A stretch of 64,000 nt of DNA from Dyella marensis (GCF_900112865.1 NZ_FONH01000001.1:186001-250000), one strand, 5' to 3'; positions 1 through 9,119 are shown, numbered from the stretch's first letter. Translations and numbers: made by a program. Notes: generated by a model from the sequence alone, not told the origin.

Positions 1-571
1 GCCCGCGCGAACGCGACACCAGCACGCCCAGCGCCGCCAGCAGCGGCACGGCCAGCAGCAGCGGCGGCGAGATCCAGAAGGCGAAGGCCAGGCTGATCGC
101 GCAGGTGAGGCCGGCGACCCACAGCTGCAGCAGGCCGCTGAAGCCCTGCATCATGATCTCGATGTTGTAGGTGAGCACGTTGGCGATCTCGGCCGAGGTC
201 GCATCGGCCAGCGCGGCCAGCGGCGCGTGGATCAGATGCCCGTGCACGCGGCGCCGCAGGTCCGCGCCGTAGTCGCCGGTCAGGCGCGCGGCCAGCAGCG
301 AGGACCACCAGCGCAGTCCTGCCAGCGCCAGCGCAGCCGCAAAAAAAGCCGCCGCCTGCACATCCACGCCGCGGCGCAGATCGAAACCGCTCTCCACGCC
401 CGACGTGCCCAGGCTGACCAGCGGCACCAGCAGCACCGCCGCCAGGCTGCCGGCCAGCGCCGAGGCCACCGACAGCGCGACATAGACGGCCATCTGCCAG
501 CCATGCCGGCGCTCCAGCGTGCCGGCGAAGGCATCCGGCAGCAGCCGGTCGACGAAGGCGCCCGCGCTCAT
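1..571 (-). CDS. ABC exporter, transmembrane domain (partial, runs off left edge)
   Basis: The 190 N-terminal residues read as the membrane domain of an exporter-type ABC protein: MSAGAFVDRLLPDAF, a first hydrophobic span near residues 28-50, then the cytoplasmic-helix pattern LTGDYGADLRRRVHGHLIH, and two further hydrophobic spans around residues 135-185. The ATPase half would lie beyond the window. The ATG (569-571) overlaps the TGA of the upstream HprK-like gene as ATGA, which fixes the start and implies translational coupling. Families of this type export peptides, lipids or glycoconjugates. Next to an HprK-like kinase, a lasso-peptide-type (D protein) or other RiPP exporter is an attractive inference, but the substrate cannot be read from the sequence. 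Confidence 0.8.
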   Translation of the reverse strand, partial: MSAGAFVDRLLPDAFAGTLERRHGWQMAVYVALSVASALAGSLAAVLLVPLVSLGTSGVESGFDLRRGVDVQAAAFFAAALALAGLRWWSSLLAARLTGDYGADLRRRVHGHLIHAPLAALADATSAEIANVLTYNIEIMMQGFSGLLQLWVAGLTCAISLAFAFWISPPLLLAVPLLAALGVLVSRSRG

Positions 572-1722
572 GCGTCCAGCCAGGCCGACAACGCGGCCAC
601 CGCAACATCCGGATGCCGCGCGCGTGCCAGGCGATACGCGCCCACGCGGGCGCAGCGCCGGCAGAACTCGGCCCATCCGGGCAGGCCGGCCGCATAGGGC
701 TGGTCGGCGGTGAGGCGCGCGATGGCCTCGTTGGGGGATAAGGGCGTCAGCAGACGCTCGGCCGGCTGGTCGCTCAGCAGCATCACGCCGGCAAGTTCCA
801 GCGGCGCGGACGCCAGCTGTCCACGGCCGTCGCGCAAGTCGATTTCGTATTTCTCGGCGCCGCTGCGGCGGCGGATGGTCGGCGACTGCCGGATCCATTC
901 GCGCACGCCTTCGTCCTCGACGAAGCGGCAGGCGTCGTCCTTCACGTGCAGGTAGTTGGCGACACCGCTGGCGAGCAGATGGCTCGGCTCCACGAACACC
1001 GCATCCTCGGCCAGGAAATCCAGCCCGCCCAGCAGGCTGTGCAAGGCCAGCGTGGACTTGCCCGCGCCGCTTGCGCCGAGCAGCAGCACGCCGCGTCCGT
1101 CGCGTCCCACGCAGGCACCGTGCAAAGGCACCAGGCCCTGCGCGCGCTGCGCCAGCACGAACACCGCGAACTCGATCAGCTCGTAGCGCACGTGATACGG
1201 ATGGCGCGCCAGCATCGCCGGTGAGGCCACCACCAGGGCCTTCCTTTGCGCCGGCGCGATCATGGCGTAGTGCGCCGCATCCATCACGCCGCCGAGCAGG
1301 CCGGCGCCCGAGCGCATGCGCACCGGCGGCGGCGCTTCCAGGCTCGCCGCATCGACGTGATCGGCCAGGCGCAGCTCGATGCGCAAGACCGGCCCCGGCA
1401 GCGGAAAACGATGTTCCGGCAGGTCGCCGTACGCGGCCTCGATCAGCGCCAGCCAGGCCTCGTCGTCCGCCTCGAAGCGCACCTCGGCGCCGAGGATGCG
1501 CTTGCTCACGGCATGGCGCCGCGCGGCCCGCTCGCGGAAAGGATCGATCGCGTCGTCGCACGGCGCGGCGGGCGCGGCAAGGGCCAGGTGGGTCAAGCGA
1601 AGCTCTCCGGGTTCGCGCGGCGCGATGCGGTCCGCATGTCGCGTGAGTGCCGCCGGGGCCGCGGAAAGTTGCCGCAGCGCCTTGTATGCGACGAGCGCAA
1701 CCGAACCGGCATGGCGCGGCAC
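568..1722 (-). CDS. HprK-like serine kinase family protein
   Basis: 384 residues. The C-terminal half carries a Walker A loop GASGAGKST at about 216-224, preceded by VPLHGACVGRDGRGVLL and followed by FLAEDAVFV, the layout of HPr kinase/phosphorylase-related ATPases that lack the full HprK N-domain. In lasso-peptide clusters such kinases phosphorylate the peptide C-terminus; in HPr-rel-A systems they sit with NTP_transf_5 proteins in polysaccharide loci. Both contexts fit here: an NTP_transf_5 gene lies 1.5 kb away and an ABC exporter is coupled downstream. The first ~42 residues are low-complexity and no clear Shine-Dalgarno precedes the ATG, so a later TTG start (before THLALAAP) is possible. 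It diverges from the radical SAM gene across 70 bp. Confidence 0.72.
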   Translation of the reverse strand: MPRHAGSVALVAYKALRQLSAAPAALTRHADRIAPREPGELRLTHLALAAPAAPCDDAIDPFRERAARRHAVSKRILGAEVRFEADDEAWLALIEAAYGDLPEHRFPLPGPVLRIELRLADHVDAASLEAPPPVRMRSGAGLLGGVMDAAHYAMIAPAQRKALVVASPAMLARHPYHVRYELIEFAVFVLAQRAQGLVPLHGACVGRDGRGVLLLGASGAGKSTLALHSLLGGLDFLAEDAVFVEPSHLLASGVANYLHVKDDACRFVEDEGVREWIRQSPTIRRRSGAEKYEIDLRDGRGQLASAPLELAGVMLLSDQPAERLLTPLSPNEAIARLTADQPYAAGLPGWAEFCRRCARVGAYRLARARHPDVAVAALSAWLDA

Positions 1723-1792
1723 TCACGCCCAGCGACAACGGAACGCCGCGTCCGCGCGGCCCGCTCCCCGGCGACCACAAGGCCCCACCCTC

Positions 1793-3283
1793 ATGCTCAG
1801 AATCCAGGTCAGCCATTCCTACTTCCTGCGCTACGACCGCAAGCAGTGGGAACGCGGCAAGCCCTATCCGCCCCTCGCCACCCTGCAGGTGGCCTCGCTG
1901 CTGTGGGACCTGGGGCATGAAGTGAGCCTGTTCGACGCCATGCTCGCCGACGGCGTGGAGGACTACGCTGGCTCGCTGACCGCGGCCTCGCCGGACGTGG
2001 TGGTCATCTACGAGGACAACTTCAACTACCTCACCAAGATGTGCCTGAACCGGATGCGCGAGGCGGCCTGCCAGATGATCGCCGAGGCCCGCGCCCACGG
2101 CGCCCGCGTGATCGTCGCCGGCTCCGACGCCTCCGACCACCCCGAGGCCTTTCTCGCCGCGGGCGCCGAGGCGGTGCTGGTCGGCGAGGGCATCGCCGCC
2201 CTGCTCGAACTGGTCGGGCGGCTCAACGAAGACCTGCACATGGATATCGCGCCGTGGACCGCGGGCCTGCCCGGCGTCGCCGCGCTGGCCCAGGGCCAGC
2301 AGCGCCTGACCCGGATCGGCGCGCAGCCGCCGGATCCGCGCCTGGGCGGGCATCCGGCCTGGGACCTGGTCGACATCGAGCGCTATCGCGCGCTGTGGCA
2401 GGAGCGGCACGGCTATTTCAGCCTGAACATGGCCGCCTCGCGCGGCTGCCCGTTCCGCTGCCACTGGTGCGCCAAGCCGATCTGGGGCAACCACTACAAG
2501 CAGCGCGGCCCGCGCGACGTGGCCGAGGAAATGATCTATCTCAAGCGCGCGTACGGGCCGGACCATATCTGGATGGCGGACGACATCTTCGGCTTCCACG
2601 TCGACTGGGTCGCCCAGTTCGCCGAGCATCTGCGGGAAGCGGACGGCTCGGTGCCGTTCACCATCCAGACCCGCGCGGACCTGTCCAGCGACCGCATGGT
2701 CGCGGCGCTGGCCCAGGCCGGCTGCGCCGAGGCGTGGATCGGCGCCGAGAGCGGCAGCCAGGCGGTGCTGGACCGGATGAACAAGGGCACCACCATCGCC
2801 GAGCTGATCTGTGCGCGCGAGCGCTTCCGCCAGTACGGCGTGCGCGTCGGCTTCTTCGTGCAGCTGGGCTACCTGGGCGAGCAGTTGGAAGACCTGAAGG
2901 CCACGCGCGCGCTGATCGAGCGCGCCGCGCCGGACGATATCGGCGTGAGCGTGTCCTATCCCCTGCCCGGCACCAAGTTCTACGAACAGGTGAAGGCGCA
3001 GTTGGGCCGCAAGACGCATTGGCAGGACAGCGGCGACCTGGCGATGATGTTCCGCGGCGCCTACGACAGCGAGTTCTATCGCCGCGTACGCGATCTGCTG
3101 CACGAGCAGGTCGTGCTGCAGAAGGCGCATCCGCGCAACCATCCTGAGCAGGATGCGCATGCGCTGGCGGACCTCGACATACGCTGGGACGCCCTGATGG
3201 CCGAGGAACACCGCTATCGCCGCGCCGACGCCACGCCGGCGCACGACCTGGCCCTGCCCGCCGGCCGCACGGCCAGCGCCTGA
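1793..3283 (+). CDS. B12-binding-domain radical SAM protein
   Basis: 496 residues from the ATG that begins MLRIQVSHSYFLRYDR. The N-terminal ~150 residues are a cobalamin-binding-like Rossmann domain (GHEVSLFDAML, PDVVVIYEDN, RVIVAGSDASDHPEAFLAAG). The radical SAM core follows, with the 4Fe-4S motif C219-x3-C223-x2-C226 (RGCPFRCHWC) and the downstream pattern WIGAESGSQAVLDRMNKG. Such enzymes do radical methylations, ring closures or epimerisations on lipids, peptides or sugars. The substrate is unknown. The gene diverges from the HprK-like gene and is 3 bp upstream of the nucleotidyltransferase, so those two are probably co-transcribed. The open frame extends upstream to 1379, but that part is antisense to the kinase gene and is not taken as coding. 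Confidence 0.88.
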   Translation: MLRIQVSHSYFLRYDRKQWERGKPYPPLATLQVASLLWDLGHEVSLFDAMLADGVEDYAGSLTAASPDVVVIYEDNFNYLTKMCLNRMREAACQMIAEARAHGARVIVAGSDASDHPEAFLAAGAEAVLVGEGIAALLELVGRLNEDLHMDIAPWTAGLPGVAALAQGQQRLTRIGAQPPDPRLGGHPAWDLVDIERYRALWQERHGYFSLNMAASRGCPFRCHWCAKPIWGNHYKQRGPRDVAEEMIYLKRAYGPDHIWMADDIFGFHVDWVAQFAEHLREADGSVPFTIQTRADLSSDRMVAALAQAGCAEAWIGAESGSQAVLDRMNKGTTIAELICARERFRQYGVRVGFFVQLGYLGEQLEDLKATRALIERAAPDDIGVSVSYPLPGTKFYEQVKAQLGRKTHWQDSGDLAMMFRGAYDSEFYRRVRDLLHEQVVLQKAHPRNHPEQDAHALADLDIRWDALMAEEHRYRRADATPAHDLALPAGRTASA

Positions 3284-3286
3284 GCG

Positions 3287-4543
3287 ATGCCCGTGCTCAC
3301 CGTTCCGTCCGAACACCTGTCGATGCCGCCGCCCGCACCGCTGCCTCCGCTCAAGCAGGTGCGCGCCGGACTGCGCCGCGCCACCGAGGCGCTGGCGGAG
3401 GAGCTGGCTCTGGTCCGTCCCGGCGGCGTGCTGCCGCAGTGGAGCGAACTGGAATGGCGGCTGGCGTCGGCGGCCGCGGTCGCGCACGGCGTCGCGCCGC
3501 TGCTGCACCGCTTCTCGACCTGGCAGAAAGTGGAATGGCGCCGCTTCCTGGATCGCCAGCGCCAGCATGTCGCCGAGCGCCATTTGCGCATCGAGGCGCT
3601 GCTGCGGCGCGCCGATGCCCTGTTCCGCGCCGCCGGCGTGCCTGTCCTCGCCCTCAAGGGGGCGGCCCTGCACGGCCTGGGGCTGTATGCGCCGGGTGAC
3701 CGCCCGATGGCCGACATCGACCTGCTGGTGCGCGTCGGCGACGCGGACCGGGCGGCGGCGCTGCTGGGCGAACTCGGTTATGCCGAGACCTTCGCGCAGT
3801 GGAAGCATCGCGTGTTCAAGCCGGTCGAGGGCGGCGCGGTGGCGGGCCTGGGCGAGCATCGCGACACGCCGGTGAACATCGAGCTGCATACGCACATCCA
3901 CGAGCGCCTGCCGACCTCGATCGTGGACATCACTCCGCAGGTGTTCCCGTCCTGCCCGCGCCCGGGCCTGAATCCCTATCCCTCCAACGGCGCGCTGATG
4001 AGCCACCTGCTGCTGCACGCGGCCGGCAATATCTGCGGCCGCACGCTGCGCCTGCTGCACCTCAACGACATCTCGCTGCTGGCCACGCGCATGACGCTGG
4101 CCGACTGGGAGGTGCTGTGGTCCGCCGGCCCGCCGTGGTGGGCGCTGCCGCCGCTGCGGCTGGTGGCGCGCTATTACCACAACGCGGTGCCGGCGGCGGT
4201 GCTGCGGAAGCTGCGCCGCGATTGCCCGTGGTGGCTGCGCGCGGCGTCGCGGCAGCAGACGCTGACGCGGGTGTCGTGTTCGGATCTGTGGCTGCAGGCC
4301 TTTCCCGGGATCGAGTGGTCGCGCACGCCGCTGGAGGCGTTGCGCTATCTGCGCCATCGCTTCGTGCCGGACCAGGAAAGCCGCAAGGAACGGCAGGACA
4401 TGGTGCGCACGCAGTTGTACCTGCAGGGGCAGACCTGGGTGACGCGCTCGCATGGACGAAGGCTGCTGCGGCGGCTGGCGGGGGCGGTGCCGCGGATGGA
4501 TACGTTGTATGTGGTGCGCAAGGCGCTGGAGACTGTGGATTAA
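3287..4543 (+). CDS. nucleotidyltransferase-fold protein (NTP_transf_5 family)
   Basis: 418 residues. A nucleotidyltransferase core is seen at KGAAL (124-128) and MADIDLLV (141-148), where the two aspartates match the family's metal-binding D-x-D. The region around IELHTHIHERL and SNGALMSHLLLHA resembles the rest of the NTP_transf_5 family. Members occur in lasso-peptide and other RiPP clusters and in capsule/EPS loci; the nucleotidyl acceptor is generally unproven. It follows the radical SAM gene by 3 bp and ends before a dispersed repeat and a converging glycosyltransferase gene. Taken with the HprK-like gene, it is the best hint that this edge of the locus modifies a peptide or glycopeptide. 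Confidence 0.78.
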   Translation: MPVLTVPSEHLSMPPPAPLPPLKQVRAGLRRATEALAEELALVRPGGVLPQWSELEWRLASAAAVAHGVAPLLHRFSTWQKVEWRRFLDRQRQHVAERHLRIEALLRRADALFRAAGVPVLALKGAALHGLGLYAPGDRPMADIDLLVRVGDADRAAALLGELGYAETFAQWKHRVFKPVEGGAVAGLGEHRDTPVNIELHTHIHERLPTSIVDITPQVFPSCPRPGLNPYPSNGALMSHLLLHAAGNICGRTLRLLHLNDISLLATRMTLADWEVLWSAGPPWWALPPLRLVARYYHNAVPAAVLRKLRRDCPWWLRAASRQQTLTRVSCSDLWLQAFPGIEWSRTPLEALRYLRHRFVPDQESRKERQDMVRTQLYLQGQTWVTRSHGRRLLRRLAGAVPRMDTLYVVRKALETVD

Positions 4544-4564
4544 CACCAACGTCTGGTGATGAAT

Positions 4565-4683
4565 CCTTCTCCCTCCGGGAGAAGGTGGCGGCAGCCGGAT
4601 GAGGGTGCGGGCGGAGCGGTGCACATCACTCTTGCGCTCCGCCCGAACCCTCACCCCAACCCCTCTGCCGAAGGGAGAGGGGC
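4565..4683. repeat. dispersed intergenic palindromic repeat (REP-like), copy 1
   Basis: About 119 bp between the converging nucleotidyltransferase and glycosyltransferase genes. It holds three nested inverted repeats: a short hairpin 'cttctccctccgggagaag', a central arm pair (gagggtgcgggcggagcg with cgctccgcccgaaccctc), and a distal 'cccctctgc'/'gggagagggg' pair. The same unit recurs at 11.2-11.6 kb and 63.1 kb. Lying between two 3' ends, it may also act as a bidirectional terminator. Confidence 0.85.
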
Positions 4684-4684
4684 T

Positions 4685-5779
4685 CTAAGTGAGGCTCCGA
4701 TACAACGCCTCGAACCGCTCCCCCGTATAGACCGCATCCTCATCCAGTGCCCGACGCTGCGCCTCGCGCGCCAGGCGCAAGCGCAGCTCCTCATCTTCCA
4801 GCACCTGCCGCATCGCCGCCGCCAACGCCAGGTGATCGCCCACCGGCACGGCAAGCGCCGCCATCGGCGACCACTCGACAAGATGTCCCACCGCCGTGCC
4901 CACGGTCGGCACGCCAACGACGGCGGCCTCCAGCAATACCAGCGGCCCGGCCTCGTGCAGCGACGACATCACCAGCAGGTCGGCGGCCTCCATCAGCGGG
5001 CGCAACTCGCGCTGGGTCCTGAAGCCGAGGAAGTGCACCTGTCCGTCCAGCCGCAGCTCACGCGCCAAGCGCTGCATCTCGCCGTCGAGCGTATCCACGC
5101 CAACGATGTCCATGCGGAACGGCACGCCTTGCGCCGCCAATGCCGCCAGCGCGCGCAGCAAGGTCGGCTGGTCCTTCACGCGATTGAGGCTCGCCACATG
5201 CAGCAACCGAGCCGTTCCCGGCTCACGCCGACGCGGTGGCAATGGCGGCCACGCCGCTATGTCAACGCCCAGCGGCAAACGTTGCGCTGCCACGCCCAGC
5301 GCCTGCAATGCATCGAGGATCGGCGCGCTCGCCGCCGTTACCGCGGCGGCCGCGCGCAAGGTCACCGCTTCGCGCACGCGGCTGATCCAACGCTGCCGCC
5401 CGCCATAACCGATCGCCGGCAACGCTATCAATTCGCCGCCGGCGATATGCACCAGCCCCGGACGCCGCAGCAGTTTCGCCGCCGTGATCGCGACCAGGCT
5501 GCAGGTGCCCGAGAAGATCGCCTGCACCGCATCGAACGGCGCGCGCCGGTGCTCGGCCGCGATCGCCGCCACCGCGCGCGAACGCTGCCGGCCATCGCCG
5601 ATGTTGTGGATGGTCGCGCCGCGCAGCGTCCAGGTCGCCGGCTGGGGCTCCTGGCGCAGCACGAAGACGTGCACCTCGTGGCGTTGCGACAACTGCCCGA
5701 TCAGCGCCAGGAAGGCGGGAATGACCCGCTCCTCGCCGCCGCGATCCACACCGCCGGGGAGCACCAGCGCCAGCTTCAT
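4685..5779 (-). CDS. glycosyltransferase family 4 protein
   Basis: 364 residues starting MKLALVLPGGVDRGGEERVIP, the glycine-rich N-terminal loop of GT-B fold retaining glycosyltransferases. The C-terminal domain has LLHVASLNRVKDQPTLLRAL, HFLGFRTQRELRPLMEAADLLVMSS and the nucleotide-sugar signature HEAGPLVLLEAAVVGVPTVGT. It should transfer a sugar from a nucleotide donor to a growing lipid-linked or surface glycan at the cytoplasmic face. The ATG overlaps the stop of the upstream GT4 gene (ATGA), deciding this start over one 12 bp earlier. It is the last gene of a leftward operon, ending at the repeat beginning near 4683. Donor and acceptor are not deducible. Confidence 0.88.
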   Translation of the reverse strand: MKLALVLPGGVDRGGEERVIPAFLALIGQLSQRHEVHVFVLRQEPQPATWTLRGATIHNIGDGRQRSRAVAAIAAEHRRAPFDAVQAIFSGTCSLVAITAAKLLRRPGLVHIAGGELIALPAIGYGGRQRWISRVREAVTLRAAAAVTAASAPILDALQALGVAAQRLPLGVDIAAWPPLPPRRREPGTARLLHVASLNRVKDQPTLLRALAALAAQGVPFRMDIVGVDTLDGEMQRLARELRLDGQVHFLGFRTQRELRPLMEAADLLVMSSLHEAGPLVLLEAAVVGVPTVGTAVGHLVEWSPMAALAVPVGDHLALAAAMRQVLEDEELRLRLAREAQRRALDEDAVYTGERFEALYRSLT

Positions 5780-6903
5780 GCGGCCTCCCATGCTGCTTCC
5801 CCCGGTCGCCCCGCCAGCAGCGCCGCGTAGGCCTCCGCCCAGCGCCGCCCCACCGCCGCGAACGACAGCTCCGCCTCGAAATGCGCACGCACGTCCGCCC
5901 GGGTCGGGCCGGCGGTGGCCATCGCCACCAGCGCGTCCGCCAAGCGTCCCGTATCGCCGCACGGCCACAGCCGGCCGACGCGGCCCTCGCCGGTCAGCGC
6001 GCGGAAGGAAGGAATATCGGTCAGTACCGGCGTCGCGCCGCAGGCCATCGCCTCCAGCGCCGCATAGCCGCAACTCTCGGCGCGCGAACCGCTGACGAAC
6101 AGGTCGGCGGCGCGCTGCAGAGTCTGCACCTGCTCATGCGGCACGCGGCCGAGCAGGTGCACGCGCCCGGTCAACCATGGATCGCGCGCGATCCGCGCCT
6201 GCACTTCATCGAGCAACGGCGCGCTGCCATACGCACACCACAGTTGCAGGTCCGGCAGGCGCCGCGCAGCGAGCGCCACGCCGTCGAGCACGGCCAGCGG
6301 ATCCTTGCCGGCAGCCAGATGGCCGACCCACAGCACACACGGATAACCATGCAGACCCGTCGCATAGCGCGCCTGGGCGCGATCGCCCATGCTGAAACGG
6401 CAGCTGGATTCGGGTATCGCGAACACCCGCAGGCCCGGCTTGAACAGCTTCGCGTCCACGAACGGCTGCGCCTGCGCCGGCGCGGTGAAGGCCACGCCCG
6501 CGGCCGCCGCGTACCAGCGCCGCCACTGCGCGCGCCGCCACCAGGGCGGCGGACGGTTGGCGTGGTCCTGCAGCAGGATCGGCAGCGATGGCAGGCGCCG
6601 GGCTAGCGCAAGCGCCTGCGGCGCGAAGTTAAGTCCATGCACATGCGCCAGCTCGGCGCCAACCCCGGCGAGTGCTGCAGCAAGGCGCCGGCCCCCTTCC
6701 TTGCCGTCGAGCGGAAGAAAACGGTAATCGACGCCATCGCGCACGAACTGCGCCTCGCGCATCGAGTTCTGGATCACCGACACCCGCACGCCGGCCGAGG
6801 CGACCGCATCGGCCACATCCGCCAGCGTGTGCCAGTGCGTCGGCAGGTGCTCCGGCTCGATCTCCGCCGGCGCCTGCACCAGGTTGAGCTGGGCGACGTG
6901 CAC
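5776..6903 (-). CDS. glycosyltransferase family 4 protein
   Basis: 375 residues from a GTG start 8 bp after the stop of the radical SAM gene; the protein begins (M)HVAQLNLVQAP. GT-B hallmarks are visible: ELAHVHGLNFAPQALALA in the N-domain, and in the C-domain VLWVGHLAAGKDPLAVLDG, VHLLGRVPHEQVQTLQRAADLFVSGS and the E-x7-E-like signature ESCGYAALEAMACGATPVLTD. It belongs to the retaining GT4 family and overlaps the next GT4 gene by ATGA, so the two are translationally coupled and likely add consecutive sugars. The GTG is chosen because the frame has no ATG at a sensible distance. Confidence 0.85.
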   Translation of the reverse strand: MHVAQLNLVQAPAEIEPEHLPTHWHTLADVADAVASAGVRVSVIQNSMREAQFVRDGVDYRFLPLDGKEGGRRLAAALAGVGAELAHVHGLNFAPQALALARRLPSLPILLQDHANRPPPWWRRAQWRRWYAAAAGVAFTAPAQAQPFVDAKLFKPGLRVFAIPESSCRFSMGDRAQARYATGLHGYPCVLWVGHLAAGKDPLAVLDGVALAARRLPDLQLWCAYGSAPLLDEVQARIARDPWLTGRVHLLGRVPHEQVQTLQRAADLFVSGSRAESCGYAALEAMACGATPVLTDIPSFRALTGEGRVGRLWPCGDTGRLADALVAMATAGPTRADVRAHFEAELSFAAVGRRWAEAYAALLAGRPGEAAWEAA

Positions 6904-6911
6904 GCGCGCGC

Positions 6912-8411
6912 CTACAGGCTCGACACCTGCGGCATGCGCAGCTTCACCCAGCGGTTGGCCAGGTCCAGCTCCCACGGCTGGTCGTAGCGGCGGTAGCGGT
7001 AGCGCCACGAGGCCATGGTGCGCAAGCCGTGCTTGGCCCAGCGCGGCGTGCGCATGTCCTGCACGGTGGGATAGCGGCAGCGCAGCACCGTCACGAAATC
7101 GTGGATGCGCTTGCGCAGCTTGTCGGTGAGCCAGGGCGCGTCGGCGTGGCAGGCGTAGTCCACCCACTGCGGCTGCGCCCATTCTTCCGGCGTGGCGGGA
7201 AACACCACCGGCTCGCCGTTGAGATCCAGCAGCGGCATCGACGCGCGCTTGCCGCGGTCGGTCTCGTGCTTGGCGCTCTCCGGCAGCGGCGTGTAGATGT
7301 AGACGATGATTTCCGAGGCAGGGTTGATCCGCTTCAGTTCGCGGATGAACTCGAAGGTGTGTTCGGTTTCTTCCTCGGTGTCCACCGGCGGCGCCACCAT
7401 GAAGGACAGCTCCGGAATCACCCCGTTGCGCCGGCACAGCTCGGCCACCTCCAGCGTCTGGTCCGGCCGCGTGCCCTTGCGGATTTCCTTGAGCATCTTG
7501 CCGCTGGGCGATTCGGCGCCGATGTAAGCCATCTTCAGGCGGCTCTTGCGCACCAGCTTCCAGGTGCTCTCCGACAGGTTCAGCAGCGCATCGGCGCGCG
7601 CATAGCACCACCACGGCATCTCGAGCTTCGCCATCACTTCCAGCAGCGGGATCATCTCCACTTCGCGGTCGAAGAAGTTGTGGTCGAAGAACTGCACCGA
7701 GTCCGCGCCCAGCTCGTACTTCAGGTATTTCAGCTCGCGCTCCAGCCGCTGCGCCGCCGGCAGCGCCGTGGCGCCGCCGAACATCGCGTTCACGCCGCAG
7801 AAGGTGCAGCGGAAGCGGCAGCCCAGCGCCGCCTGGTGCCCGGCGGTGCGCCGGCCGAGGAAGGTGCGCGCCAGGTACTGGCGCGGGTCGCCCAGCTTGT
7901 CGTACGGCAGCTGCAGCGCGGGATCGCCGGGCACGAAATGGCGGCTGGGGTTGTGCACGTGTTCGTCGCCGCGCTTCCACGACAGGCCGGCGATCTTCTC
8001 GATAGGCCCCTGCCCGCCCAGCGCACCGACCAGCTCGGCCATGGTCTGCTCGCCTTGCGCGCGGATCGCGTAGTCCACGTACGGCGCGGCCAGCGCGGTG
8101 TCGGTATACAGCGTCGGGAAATAGCCGCCCCACACGATCGGCACCTGCGGATGGCGTTGGCGGATCGCCTGGGACAGCTCGATCGACGGCGCCAGCTGCG
8201 GCCCGCCCATCACGCTCAGGCCCACCGCATCCACGCCGCCCTGGTCCAGCGCGTGCAGCGTAGTGCGGATGAAATCGCGATCGACGTTGCCGTCGATGAC
8301 GCGGCTGCTGCCGCGACGGTCCAGCGCCGCGGCCAGGTTCAGCAGCGCCAGCGGAAAGCGTGCGCTGGAGCGCGAGGTGATGGTGGGGTTGATCAGCAGG
8401 GTATGGGGCAT
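6912..8411 (-). CDS. B12-binding-domain radical SAM protein
   Basis: 499 residues. The N-terminal Rossmann-like cobalamin domain (TLLINPTITSRSSARFPLALL, VDAVGLSVMGG, VPIVWGGYFPTLY) precedes the radical SAM core with C198-x3-C202-x2-C205 (LGCRFRCTFC) and AYIGAESPSGKMLKEIRKGT. The family includes BchE/PhpK-type methylases and oxidative cyclases. It lies between a methyltransferase (12 bp upstream) and two glycosyltransferases in one leftward operon, so its substrate is probably a glycan, glycolipid or small molecule built by this block. It is clearly distinct from the first radical SAM protein; only the general architecture is shared. Confidence 0.88.
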   Translation of the reverse strand: MPHTLLINPTITSRSSARFPLALLNLAAALDRRGSSRVIDGNVDRDFIRTTLHALDQGGVDAVGLSVMGGPQLAPSIELSQAIRQRHPQVPIVWGGYFPTLYTDTALAAPYVDYAIRAQGEQTMAELVGALGGQGPIEKIAGLSWKRGDEHVHNPSRHFVPGDPALQLPYDKLGDPRQYLARTFLGRRTAGHQAALGCRFRCTFCGVNAMFGGATALPAAQRLERELKYLKYELGADSVQFFDHNFFDREVEMIPLLEVMAKLEMPWWCYARADALLNLSESTWKLVRKSRLKMAYIGAESPSGKMLKEIRKGTRPDQTLEVAELCRRNGVIPELSFMVAPPVDTEEETEHTFEFIRELKRINPASEIIVYIYTPLPESAKHETDRGKRASMPLLDLNGEPVVFPATPEEWAQPQWVDYACHADAPWLTDKLRKRIHDFVTVLRCRYPTVQDMRTPRWAKHGLRTMASWRYRYRRYDQPWELDLANRWVKLRMPQVSSL

Positions 8412-8423
8412 GGCGTGGGCGCT

Positions 8424-9119
8424 TCAGTACCGGCGCAGGCGAAAGACCAGCGCCACCGGCACGTGCAGGGCGATGGGATCGAAATGCGCGCCGGCGGGAA
8501 TGTCGGCGGGATCGAGCATGGGTTCGCGCACTTCCTCGATGACCAGGTCCAGCGCCGCGCAGGCGCGGTGCCAATGGCTGTACAGATGCGGCGTATGGCG
8601 CGCGGCATAGCGCTCGCCGCCCGCCTTGAAGTCGCGCAGCCAACCCAGCGCATGGCCGGTCGGATGGAAATCGCTGCACAGCAGCGTGCCGCCGGGCCTG
8701 GTCGCACGGCGCAGCTCGGCCAGTGCGCGCGGCAGGTCCTCGATATGCCCGAGCACCAGGCCGCTGACGGTGAAGTCGGCCCAGGCATCGTCGACAGGCA
8801 GTTCGACCACGCTGCCGCGCAGCAGGCTCAGTTCGACTTCCGGGCGCAGCTCGGCCAGCTCGTCATAGGCGCGATCGAGCATCGGCACCGACAGGTCCAC
8901 GCCGGTGAGGCGCGTGGCGCCGCGGCGTGCGGCGTGGCGCAGGTAGCGGCCGCTGCCGCAGCCGGCATCGAGTACCGCGTGCTCGCGCAGATCGGCCGGC
9001 AACAGCGCGAGCATCGCGCGCTCCTCCGCCTGCATCACCGGATTGTGCGCATGCGCCGGATAGCTGGCCGCCCACAGCGCGTAGGCGGCTTCGGGTTCGA
9101 GGATCAGCGGGCGCGTCAT
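8424..9119 (-). CDS. class I SAM-dependent methyltransferase
   Basis: 231 residues. Motif I is AVLDAGCGSGRYL (48-60), followed by TGVDLSVPMLDRA (motif II region) and FTVSGLVLGHIEDLPRALAELRRATRPGGTLLCSDF, the post-I to motif IV/V order of class I methyltransferases (UbiE/COQ5-like). The start overlaps the amidohydrolase stop as ATGA. It likely methylates an O, N or C atom on the product of the neighbouring radical SAM and amidohydrolase enzymes; the acceptor is unknown. Confidence 0.85.
   Translation of the reverse strand: MTRPLILEPEAAYALWAASYPAHAHNPVMQAEERAMLALLPADLREHAVLDAGCGSGRYLRHAARRGATRLTGVDLSVPMLDRAYDELAELRPEVELSLLRGSVVELPVDDAWADFTVSGLVLGHIEDLPRALAELRRATRPGGTLLCSDFHPTGHALGWLRDFKAGGERYAARHTPHLYSHWHRACAALDLVIEEVREPMLDPADIPAGAHFDPIALHVPVALVFRLRRY

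Noticed and set aside
1379-1792. N-terminal extension of the first radical SAM gene
   Set aside because: It overlaps the HprK-like gene in antisense and encodes low-complexity residues; the B12-domain homology begins at 1793.
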